Both the position numbers and the translations under genes were made by a program. From Variovorax sp. PMC12 (GTDB lineage Bacteria; Pseudomonadota; Gammaproteobacteria; Burkholderiales; Burkholderiaceae_C), in assembly GCF_003019815.1 (NCBI RefSeq), contig NZ_CP027773.1, positions 4,953,501-5,017,500 on the forward strand: a DNA stretch of 64,000 bases, in the 5' to 3' direction. The notes below the pieces were generated by a model. It did not search any database, had not been told where the DNA came from, and saw only the letters and a list, made by a program, of their open reading frames with translations. Below, piece after piece: positions 37,197 through 46,100 of the stretch; position 1 is the first letter of the stretch; every line of letters starts with the position of its first letter.

Positions 37197-37784
37197 TCAG
37201 CCGCGCGGCTTGTCGAGCAGGTACAGCAGCTGTGCCTTCACCTCGGGCCATTCGCCCGCGCGCAGGCTGTACATGACGGTGTCGCGGATGGTGCCGTCGC
37301 GGCGCATCGCGTGGCCGCGGATCACGCCGTCTCTCTTGGCGCCCAGGCGTTCGATGGCGCGCTGCGACGCGAAGTTGAAGTTGTCGGTGCGCCAGCCCAC
37401 CACGTTGCAGCCCAGCGCATCGAAGGCATGCGTGAGCATCAGCAGCTTGCAGGTGGTGTTGACGTGGGTGCGCTGGCAGCGCGCGGCGTACCACGTGTAG
37501 CCGATCTCCACGCGCTTCACCGCTGGCAGGATGTCGTGGAAGCTGGTGCTGCCGAGCACGGTGCCGGTGGCCTCGTCGGTCACCGCGAAGGCGAAGCGGT
37601 CGGCGGTCTTGAGCGCGGTCTCGATGTAGGCGCGGGTGTCCTGCGGCTCGGGCACGGAGGTGACGCGCAGCTTCCACAGCTCGCCGTCGGCGGCCGCGGC
37701 GCGCAGGCCTTCTTCGTGTTCGAGCGAGAGCGGCACCAGCGCGAGGCCGCGTGCCTTCAGCGCGACAGGTTCGACGAACGCCAT
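37197..37784 (-). CDS. GNAT-family acetyltransferase, RimJ/RimL type
   Basis: 195 residues. The acetyl-CoA-binding pattern and the block RVEIGYTWYAARCQRTHVNT match the RimJ/RimL branch. The ATG at 37784 is chosen; a GTG nine bases upstream is possible. Such proteins acetylate ribosomal or other N-termini, or small molecules; the substrate is unknown. It sits between the small membrane protein and the VWA gene in the moxR operon. Confidence 0.88.
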   Translation of the reverse strand: MAFVEPVALKARGLALVPLSLEHEEGLRAAAADGELWKLRVTSVPEPQDTRAYIETALKTADRFAFAVTDEATGTVLGSTSFHDILPAVKRVEIGYTWYAARCQRTHVNTTCKLLMLTHAFDALGCNVVGWRTDNFNFASQRAIERLGAKRDGVIRGHAMRRDGTIRDTVMYSLRAGEWPEVKAQLLYLLDKPRG

Positions 37785-37810
37785 CTTCAGCACTTTCTCT
37801 TCGTGAGTCT

Positions 37811-38056
37811 TCAGCCGCGCGGATCGCCGTACTTGTGCACGTACCAGACGCGCGCGGCCTGTGCACCGGCACCGCCGCCCAGGCCGATCAGCGCAATGCC
37901 GAAGAGCTCGCGCTTGTTGTATTCGCCGCTGCCGAAGGCGTCGAGGCCGAGCAGCAGCCCGAGCCCGCGACCGAGCATCGCGCCCACCATGAAGAGCACC
38001 GCCTGGGCGATGCCCAGCTTCATGAGCTGCCTGGTGGAGTGTTTCTGGCCGCTCAT
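37811..38056 (-). CDS. Small membrane protein
   Basis: 81 residues with two hydrophobic segments (QAVLFMVGAMLGRGLGLLLG and IALIGLGGGAGAQAA). Not recognised. It follows the moxR gene by 4 bp, so it is very likely co-translated with it. Confidence 0.75.
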   Translation of the reverse strand: MSGQKHSTRQLMKLGIAQAVLFMVGAMLGRGLGLLLGLDAFGSGEYNKRELFGIALIGLGGGAGAQAARVWYVHKYGDPRG

Positions 38057-38060
38057 GGGT

Positions 38061-38915
<855 letters not shown>

Positions 38916-39020
38916 GAGTGAGATGAGTGGGACTGAGGCTGGGGTGGAGAAAAGAACACACTCGATCTGCGTCGTGCGGCCTCAGGGTTGGCCTGCACAG
39001 GGTTCCAGGGGACCCCTGCA

Positions 39021-39026
39021 TATAAT
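39021..39026 (+). promoter_or_regulatory. -10 element (TATAAT) of the cytochrome gene
   Basis: An exact TATAAT about 50 bp before the ATG, in the 160-bp region between the divergent moxR and cytochrome genes. No good -35 stands at 16-18 bp. Confidence 0.45.
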
Positions 39027-39075
39027 CGAATGTTGATCCGAAAAACTGTACTCTCCACGAGATTGTGCGCGCAAA

Positions 39076-39768
39076 ATGAACAAGTTGTTGACCACGATGT
39101 TTGCCCTTGCTGTCGCTTGCGTGACGGTCTCGGCTGAAGCCCAACAAGTCACTGGCAAGGCCCAGGACGGAGCAAAGAAGGTGGCCATGTGCGTGGGCTG
39201 CCACGGCATCATCGGCTACCAGGCCAGCTTCCCGGAGATCCACAAGGTGCCGATGATCGCCGGCCAGAGCGCCACCTACATCACGGCAGCGCTCACCGCG
39301 TACAAGGGCGGCGACCGCAAGCACCCCACCATGCGTGCCATTGCCGACACGCTCACCGAGCAGGACATCGCCGACCTCGCTGCCTACTACAGCCAGCTCG
39401 GCCTGAAGGACGGCGGCGCACCGCCCGCCACGCTGGCCAAGGCCACGCCGGCCAACGTCGAGGCGCTCATCACCCGCAACGCCGACAACAGCTGCACCAA
39501 GTGCCACGGCGCCAACTTCAACACGCCCAACGACGGCACCGTGCCCAAGCTGGCCGGCCAGCATGCCGACTACCTGTTCGTCGCGCTCAAGTCTTACCGC
39601 GTGAAGAACAACCCGCACCTCGGCCGCTCCAACGCGGTGATGGGCCAGCAGGTCGAAGAGAAGAAGTTCACCACGGCCGAGCTCAAGACGCTGGCCAGCT
39701 ACATCAGCTCGCTGCCCGGCGAACTGAAGACGGTGCCCGAGTCGCGCATCCACCACGGCGCCGAATAA
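39076..39768 (+). CDS. Di-haem cytochrome c (c4 type)
   Basis: 230 residues with a signal peptide (about 1-22, LTTMFALAVACVTVSAEA). Two CxxCH motifs: CVGCHG at residue 39 and CTKCHG at residue 140, one in each half. The two halves share the c4-family motifs, including axial Met regions. A periplasmic electron carrier that feeds oxidases. A hairpin terminator follows. Confidence 0.92.
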   Translation: MNKLLTTMFALAVACVTVSAEAQQVTGKAQDGAKKVAMCVGCHGIIGYQASFPEIHKVPMIAGQSATYITAALTAYKGGDRKHPTMRAIADTLTEQDIADLAAYYSQLGLKDGGAPPATLAKATPANVEALITRNADNSCTKCHGANFNTPNDGTVPKLAGQHADYLFVALKSYRVKNNPHLGRSNAVMGQQVEEKKFTTAELKTLASYISSLPGELKTVPESRIHHGAE

Positions 39769-39789
39769 GCAGCCCCGCTGCAAAAACAG

Positions 39790-39814
39790 AAATGCCCGCT
39801 GCGAGCGGGCATTT
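39790..39814. terminator. bidirectional terminator between cytochrome and pcaG
   Basis: AAATGCCCGCT/AGCGGGCATTT, an 11-bp stem followed by T residues on both strands. Confidence 0.85.
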
Positions 39815-39837
39815 TCTTGTCCGGGATTTCCCTGAGA

Positions 39838-40446
39838 TCAGATGTCGAAGAAGGCCGTCTCGTCCGCGCCCTGCATGCGGATGTCGAAGCGGTAGGTCAC
39901 CGCGCCGCCTTGCTCCACGCGCTCCGCGATCAGCGTCTGGCGGCGCTCGGCCGGCACGCTCTGCAGCACGGCGTCCTTTGCGTTGGCCTCGGCTTCATCG
40001 CTGAAGTACACGCGCGTGAACGCATGCAGCAGCAGCCCGCGCATCAGCACGATCACGTTGATGTGCGGTGCCTCGCCGGGCGACTCGGCGCCGGGCTTCA
40101 CGGTGTGGAACACGAAGCGGTTGCCCTCGGTGGTGCCGGTGCCGACGCGGCCGAAGGCGCGAAAGCCGATGGCGCGTGCTTCTTCGGGCGTCTGCGGATA
40201 GCGGCCTTCGCCGTCGGGCTGGCTGATCTCGACCAGCGCGTCGTTGATCGGGTTGCCGTCGCCGTCGATCACGCGGCCTTCGAGGCGGATGCGCTGGCCG
40301 CTGGCGTTGTCGAGCGCGAGCACGGCGTCGAAGGGCTGGTCGAAGTCGTAGCCGTACTGCGTGGCGGTGAGGCCGTAGGCGAAGTAGGGGCCCACGGTCT
40401 GCGAGGGGGTCTGGCCGAAGTCGGCTTCCTGTGCGGTCATCAACAT
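39838..40446 (-). CDS. pcaG: Protocatechuate 3,4-dioxygenase alpha subunit
   Basis: 202 residues, matching the known PcaG length. N-terminal TPSQTVGPYFAYGLT and the late FDIRMQGADETAFFDI are family features. The start is set at 40446 because AGGAGA lies eight bases upstream; the longer ATG at 40467 overlaps the pcaH stop but has no such site. PcaG pairs with PcaH and helps shape the active site for protocatechuate ring cleavage to beta-carboxy-cis,cis-muconate. Confidence 0.93.
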   Translation of the reverse strand: MLMTAQEADFGQTPSQTVGPYFAYGLTATQYGYDFDQPFDAVLALDNASGQRIRLEGRVIDGDGNPINDALVEISQPDGEGRYPQTPEEARAIGFRAFGRVGTGTTEGNRFVFHTVKPGAESPGEAPHINVIVLMRGLLLHAFTRVYFSDEAEANAKDAVLQSVPAERRQTLIAERVEQGGAVTYRFDIRMQGADETAFFDI

Positions 40447-40463
40447 GGTTTGCGTCTCCTGGC

Positions 40464-41189
40464 TCATCGATTTTCGAAAGGCGTTTCGTCCGCGCCGCGC
40501 AGCACGATGTCGAACTGGTAGCCCAGTGCGTAGCCTTCTTCGGTGATGTCGAGGCTGAAGTCGGCGATCAGGCGGTTGCGGTAGCGCTCGGGCGTGCCGG
40601 TGACCATGGGGTCGTACTGCAGCAGCGGGTCGCCGGGGAAGTACATCTGCGTGACCAGGCGGCTCGCGAAGCTCTGGCCGAACAGCGACAGGTGGATGTG
40701 CTGCGGACGCCAGGCGTTCGGATGGTTGCCCCAGGGGTAGGCGCCGGGCTTGATGGTGAGGAAGCGGTAGCGGCCTTCGCTGTCGGTCAGGCAACGGCCC
40801 GCGCCCAGGAAGTTGGGGTCGAGCGGGGCGTCGTGCTGGTCGACCTTGTGCACGTAGCGGCCCGAGGCGTTGGCCTGCCAGAGTTCGACCAGCGTGTTGG
40901 CCACCGGGCGGCGGCGGTCGTCGAGCACGCGGCCCGTGAGGATCATGCGTTCGCCCAGCGGCTCGCCGTTCTTGCGCGCGTTGCGCGTGAGGTCGTGGTC
41001 GAACTCGCCGATGCTGTCGTGGCCGTACACCGGCTGCTGCAGCTCGCCGAGCGAGGCCTTCAGCGGAATCAGCGGCTTCTGCGGGCCGCGCTTCATGGTG
41101 GACTTGTAGCCGGGGTACACGTAGCTGGGATGGGCTTCCCAGTCGCGCGGGGTGAGGATGGGCGAGCTGCCCTTGGTCTTGGTCAACAT
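40464..41189 (-). CDS. pcaH: Protocatechuate 3,4-dioxygenase beta subunit
   Basis: 241 residues, the iron-bearing subunit. The expected ferric ligands are seen as Tyr in GRYVHKVDQHD, Tyr in GAYPWGNH and the two His in RPQHIHLS. AGGAGA precedes the start. First gene of a pcaHG pair, divergent from the LysR-type pcaQ. Confidence 0.95.
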   Translation of the reverse strand: MLTKTKGSSPILTPRDWEAHPSYVYPGYKSTMKRGPQKPLIPLKASLGELQQPVYGHDSIGEFDHDLTRNARKNGEPLGERMILTGRVLDDRRRPVANTLVELWQANASGRYVHKVDQHDAPLDPNFLGAGRCLTDSEGRYRFLTIKPGAYPWGNHPNAWRPQHIHLSLFGQSFASRLVTQMYFPGDPLLQYDPMVTGTPERYRNRLIADFSLDITEEGYALGYQFDIVLRGADETPFENR

Positions 41190-41272
41190 GAACGTTGTCT
41201 CCTGTCGTGGGACGAATCCGGAAGCGCAGATTCTCGAAGCACCGTTCGATGATGTAAATTGAAGATTGCTCC

Positions 41273-41284
41273 GTTATCAATAAC
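41273..41284. promoter_or_regulatory. inverted repeat in the pcaH/pcaQ intergenic region
   Basis: GTTAT-CA-ATAAC, a perfect palindrome in the 104-bp divergent promoter region. A plausible PcaQ operator part. Confidence 0.45.
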
Positions 41285-41293
41285 CAACAGGCA

Positions 41294-42283
41294 TTGAAAA
41301 CCCCCGCCGATCTTCGCCAGGACTTCTTGCGCAACGTGCAGCTGCGCCATCTGCGCTGCCTCGTCGCCGTGGCGCAGGAGCGGCACCTCGCGCGCGCGGC
41401 CGAGCGGCTGGCGCTGAGCCAGCCGGCGGTGTCGAAGACGCTGTCCGAGCTCGAGGCCATCGTCGGCACGCGGCTGGTCGACCGCAGCAAGGCCGGCCGG
41501 CGCGGCGTGCAGGGGCTCACGGCCGCCGGCGAGCAACTGCTGGCGCATGCGCTGCGCGTGCTCGAGGCGCTCGACGCCAGCGCGCAGGCGGTGGCGCCGG
41601 CGGCGGGCGGGCGCATCGAGCGGCTGCGCATCGGCGCGCTGCCTAGCGTGGCACCGGCCCTGCTGCCGATTGCGCTGGCGCGGTTGCGCGACGGCTGGCC
41701 GCAGGTGCAGATCATGGTGAAGAGCGCCGCCAACGGCGTGCTGCTCGACGAGCTGCGCGCCGGCGAGCTCGACCTGGTGGTCGGCCGCATGAGCGACCCG
41801 CGCCTGATGGGCGGCCTGAGCTTCGAGCTGCTGCACACCGAGCCGCTGGTGTTCGCGGTGCGGGCGGGGCATCCGCTGGCGCTGAAGGCGGCGTCGGTGC
41901 AGGCGGTGCTGGGCTATCCGCTGGTGGTGTACGGCGAAGGCACGAGCCCGCGGCACAACACCGAGAGCTTCCTGTCGGCCCGTGGCCTGGTGCTGCCGAC
42001 CAATGCGCTGCAGACGCTAGACGTGGCGGTGGCGCGCGCGCTGGTGGCGGTGTCCGATGCGGTGTGGATCACGCCGCTGGGCGCGGCGCGTGGCGAGCTG
42101 GCCGACGGCCGGCTGGTGCAGCTGCGCATCGAGACGGCGGGCACCGAGGAGCCGGTCGGCTTGCTGCAGCGCAGCGATGCCGAGCCCTCGGCATTGCGCG
42201 CCGCGATGGCCGCGCTGCTGCGCGAGGCGGCCAGGGAGCAGGGCGCGGTGCCGCCAGCGGCCCGACCGAAGCGCGGCGGCTAG
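41294..42283 (+). CDS. pcaQ: LysR-family regulator PcaQ
   Basis: 329 residues from a TTG start at 41294. N-terminal HTH (LRHLRCLVAVAQERHLARAA, LALSQPAVSKTLSELE) is typical of the PcaQ branch of LysR regulators; the effector domain follows. It is divergent from pcaHG, as PcaQ usually is; PcaQ activates protocatechuate genes with beta-carboxymuconate-type intermediates as co-inducers. The TTG start lacks a strong ribosome binding site, so the true start could be slightly different. Confidence 0.88.
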   Translation: MKTPADLRQDFLRNVQLRHLRCLVAVAQERHLARAAERLALSQPAVSKTLSELEAIVGTRLVDRSKAGRRGVQGLTAAGEQLLAHALRVLEALDASAQAVAPAAGGRIERLRIGALPSVAPALLPIALARLRDGWPQVQIMVKSAANGVLLDELRAGELDLVVGRMSDPRLMGGLSFELLHTEPLVFAVRAGHPLALKAASVQAVLGYPLVVYGEGTSPRHNTESFLSARGLVLPTNALQTLDVAVARALVAVSDAVWITPLGAARGELADGRLVQLRIETAGTEEPVGLLQRSDAEPSALRAAMAALLREAAREQGAVPPAARPKRGG

Positions 42284-42297
42284 CCGGTATTCGCCAG

Positions 42298-42388
42298 GAA
42301 CGCCGCGGAACCGGCTTTGCCGGGCCGCTGGCGTTGCCCCCTGCAAGGGGGGTTGGCGAAGCGACACGAAGTGCGCGCAGCCTGGGGG
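42298..42388 (-). repeat. interspersed intergenic repeat, copy D (inverted)
   Basis: About 91 bp in the opposite orientation to copies A-C. The minus strand reads CACTTCGTGTCG, then the C-rich hairpin core, then GCCCGGCAAAGCCGG. It fills the space between the convergent pcaQ and DUF1841 stop codons. Confidence 0.85.
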
Positions 42389-42823
42389 TTAGTCTTTTGT
42401 CGCGCGGCGCTGCACGCAGGCCACGTAGCCTTCGCCGTCCGGCGGCCGGCCGGCGCGCTGGCTCTCCCACATCATCTGGCCCAGGCAGTCCATGGCCTCG
42501 TGGTGCGCATGCAGCAGCGAGCCGCGCCGCGCGGCCAGCAGCTCGACGGCCTGGCGGATGCCGCGCGGCTGGTCGATGGAGCATTGCTCGCTGATCGACA
42601 GGTGCATCGACAGATGAAGGAACGGGTTCTCGCGCCCGTTCGACCCGTCGTAGACCCGCGCGACCGCCGCGTCGGCGTCGGCCAGGTCCTCGTGGTATTC
42701 GGGGTGCTGGTCGATCCAGCCGGCGGCGATGGTCTCGAGCGCTTCCATCGGCAAGCCCTGCCGGTGCTTGGCGTACACGTCGCAGAAGAAGCGGCGCACG
42801 TCTTCCTGGGAGGGGTTGAACAT
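42389..42823 (-). CDS. DUF1841-family protein
   Basis: 144 residues starting MFNPSQEDVRRFFCDVY, with the family block ENPFLHLSMHLSISEQ. Conserved in beta- and gamma-proteobacteria, function unknown. The leader is AT-rich around TATATAG just before the ATG. Confidence 0.85.
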   Translation of the reverse strand: MFNPSQEDVRRFFCDVYAKHRQGLPMEALETIAAGWIDQHPEYHEDLADADAAVARVYDGSNGRENPFLHLSMHLSISEQCSIDQPRGIRQAVELLAARRGSLLHAHHEAMDCLGQMMWESQRAGRPPDGEGYVACVQRRATKD

Positions 42824-42928
42824 ATATAGATAAGGCGAGAAGGGTAGGAAAGGCGAAAAAGGGGAAAAACGTCAGCCGAAAGACCGCTTTTGCGGGGGCT
42901 CGATGTGTCCGGCGTTCCGGTGACGAAG

Positions 42929-42948
42929 CGTTACGCCGTAACGTAACG
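42929..42948. promoter_or_regulatory. palindromic upstream activator site candidate
   Basis: CGTTACG-C-CGTAACG is a perfect 7-bp inverted repeat, directly followed by a further half site TAACG. It is centred about 120 bp before the -24 element, a normal distance for an enhancer bound by a sigma-54 activator. Confidence 0.6.
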
Positions 42949-43023
42949 AATCGCGAAATGGCCTGCTTACGAGCTGTTTCCACACATGGCCGGCAGGCCG
43001 TCAAAAAGAAAAATATCCATACA

Positions 43024-43036
43024 AATCAACAGGTTG
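43024..43036 (+). promoter_or_regulatory. IHF-binding consensus
   Basis: AATCAACAGGTTG matches the IHF consensus WATCAANNNNTTR at every fixed position. An A-rich tract lies just upstream (about 43003-43016). It sits between the palindrome and the sigma-54 promoter, where a DNA bend would bring them together. Confidence 0.6.
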
Positions 43037-43054
43037 CGTCATCTGCAAGCAGCT

Positions 43055-43070
43055 TGGCACGGCGCTGGCC
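43055..43070 (+). promoter_or_regulatory. sigma-54 promoter (-24/-12)
   Basis: TGGCACG-GCGC-TGGCC: the -24 element is exact, the invariant GG and GC are 12 bases apart, and only the -12 T/A positions deviate. The predicted start of transcription is about 45 bp before the ATG of the repeat-protein gene. Confidence 0.65.
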
Positions 43071-43124
43071 CAAAGCGGCACGCTAGTTGCCCCTGAGTAG
43101 GCATCTTTTGTCACAGAGGCTGCC

Positions 43125-46100
43125 ATGAACGCTCCACAAGCATCGACCGTTTCGTCCGAAGGACTTGCCGCCGCCAACGGCGCAGCTCCTGTTGTCATTG
43201 CCCAGGCCACCGTTACTCCGCTCGGTACTCCCGGCGCGATGAGTTCGGCGGCGCCCGCTGCTGCTGCCGGCCCGGCCAGCATCGGGACATTATCGAATGC
43301 CACGCCCGGCGTCGCAGTGATGCGCGACGGTGTCCGCATTCCGGTCGATGGCAATCAGACCCTGATTGCCGGTGACCGCGTGATCGTGCCGCAGGACGGC
43401 CACGCCAACGTGCTGTTCCCCGGCTCGGCCACCAACAAGGCGCCGCTGGCCGGCGTCTTCACCGGCGGCACCGACGCCACCATCGGCTCGACCAAGCTGC
43501 CGGGCGGCCTCGAACAAGTGAATGTGGATGTCGCCTCGGGCGACCTCCAAGTGACCCCGCCCGACAGCGACGCCGACGCGGCCGCGCTGGCCGTGACCAA
43601 GAAGCTCGCCGCCGGCAGCGGCATCGGCCTGGGCGAATTCGCGCTGGGCGCGCTGGGTGCCGCGGCGCTGGGTGCCGCGCTCGGCGGCGGCGGCGGCGGC
43701 GGCACGTCCGGCATCCCGCTGCTCGTGTCTTCCGGCGATCCGAACACCCCCACGACCCCGACGACGCCCACCACCCCCGACTCCGATGCGGACGCCGACG
43801 CCGATGCCGACGCGGATGCCGATGCCGACGGCGACGCGGACGCGGATGCCGACTCGGATGCGGACGCCGATGCCGATGCCGACTCGGATGCCGATGCAGA
43901 CGCTGACGCCGACTCGGATGCAGACGCCGACGCCGACGCTGATTCGGATGCCGACGCGGATGCCGACTCCGACTCGGATGCAGACGCAGATGCCGACTCC
44001 GATGCAGACGCTGACGCGGACGCCGATTCGGATGCCGACGCAGACGCCGACGCCGATTCGGACGCCGATGCCGACTCGGATGCGGACGCAGACGCGGACG
44101 CAGACGCCGACGCCGATGGCGACCACCTCCTCGACCCGGGCGACGGCCTCATCGGCCATGTCATCGACGACGTGAGCGGTGCGCTCGGCCTCGGCGGTGC
44201 GCTCACCCCCGTGACCAACGCGATCGACGGCGTGACCGACGTGGTCGACAACGTGCTGTCCCCGCTGCTCGGCAGCACCTTCACGCCCAACAACCCCAAC
44301 GAGTTCGACCCGGTCGACAACACCGTCGCCGACGTCACTCACCTGGTGGGCGGCGCGCTGAGCCCGGCGCTCGACGGCCTGCTGGGTGCCGGCGCCACCA
44401 ACCAGATCCTCGGCTCGCTGAACCAGCAGGTCGACTACCTGACCGACGCGGTGCACAACGGCCTGGAGAACCTCATCGGCGACCACGGCATCGTGACCGG
44501 CCTGACCGGCGCCCTGGGCCTCGGCGCGGTCACCGGCCAGCTGCTGGGCGATGACGGCGTCATCGGCGACGTGCTCGGCAACGTGCTGGGCGAAGGCAGC
44601 CTCGTGTCCGGCCTGCTCGACGACCAGGGCCTGGTCGGCGGCCTGCTCGGCCAGGACGGCCTGGTCGGTGGCCTGCTGGGCGACGACGGCGCCGTCGGCG
44701 GTTTGCTCGGCAACGTGCTGGGCAGCGACGGCCTCGTGGGCGGCCTGCTCGGCAGCACGGGCGCCGTCGGCGGCCTCACCGGCGGCCTGCTGGGTGAACA
44801 GGGCCTGCTGGGCGGCCTGCTCGGTGATGGCAGCGCGGTGGGTGGCCTGCTCGGTGACGACGGCCTCGTCGGCGGCCTGCTCGGCGAGGACGGCGCGCTC
44901 TCCAACCTGCTGGGCAGCGACGGCCTCACCGGCCAGCTGCTGGGCCACGGCGGCCTGGTCGACAGCCTGCTCGGCGAGCACGGCGTGGTGTCCGGCCTGA
45001 TCACCGACAGCCCGCTCGGCGGCCTGCTCGGCGGCGACAACGGCCTGCTGGGCGGTGCCGTCGGCGGCCTGCTCGGTGACAACGGCGTGGTCGGCGGCCT
45101 GCTGGGCGACGACGGTGCGCTGGGCGGCCTGCTCAGCAACGACGGCCTGCTGGGTGGCCTGCTCGGCGACAACGGCCCGGTCGGCGGCCTCCTGGGCGGC
45201 GACGGCCTGCTCGGCGGTGTGCTCGGCGACGACGGCCTGCTGGGTGGCGTGCTCGGCAACGACGGGCTCCTGGGCGGCGTGGTCGGCGACAACGGCCTGG
45301 TTGGCGGCCTCCTGGGCGGCAACGGCCCGGTGGGCGGCCTGCTCGGCAACGACGGACTCCTTGGCGGCCTGCTGGGCGACGGCGGCCTGGGCGGCGTGCT
45401 CGGCGCCGACGGCCTCGGCGGCGGGCTGCTCGGCTCTGACGGCCTGGTTGGCGGCCTGCTGGGCGACGACGGTCTGGTCGGTGGCGTGCTGGGCAACGAC
45501 GGCCTGCTGGGTGGCGTGCTCGGCGGCGTGGTGGGCGGCATCGGCAACGGCGGCACGCCGGGCACCGGCGCGGCGCTGCTCGACCCGGTCGACAGCATTG
45601 TCGGCAGCGTGGCCAACGGCCTGAACCACGGCGTTCTCGGCGACCTGGGCCTGGGCGACGTGCTCGCGCCGGTGGTCGGCCTCACGGACAGCGTGACGGA
45701 CACGGTCGACGGCCTGCTCGGCCCGGTGCTCGGCACCTCCTTCAACTCGAACAGCCCCAACGTGCTCGACCCGGTCGATGGCGTGGTGAGCCAGGTGACC
45801 GACGGCGTCGGCGGCCTGCTGAGCCCGCTGGCCGACCAGGTGCTCGGCGCGGGCACGACGACCGCGGTGCTGAATGCCGTCGATACGCAAGTGGACTACC
45901 TCACGGACGGCGTGGCGAACCTGCTGAACGGCGGCGTGCTGGGTGGTGTGCTCGGCGGCGACGGTGGCCTGCTCGGCGGCGTGCTCGGTGGTGACGGTGG
46001 CCTGCTCGGCGGTGTGCTGGGTGACGACGGCCTGCTGGGCGGCGTGCTCGGCGGTGACGGTGGCCTGCTGGGCGGTGTGCTGGGTGACAACGGCCTGCTG

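Larger units (their letters stand above)
42824..43124. other. 301-bp regulatory region before the repeat-protein gene
   Basis: No gene here. It carries the promoter side of the DUF1841 gene and, in order toward the repeat-protein gene, a palindromic upstream site, an A-rich tract, an IHF consensus and a sigma-54 promoter, listed separately. Confidence 0.7.

Noticed and set aside
40467..41838. Long minus-strand frame continuing upstream of pcaG
   Set aside because: It overlaps pcaH and pcaQ in other frames; only the pcaG part is protein-like and has a ribosome binding site.
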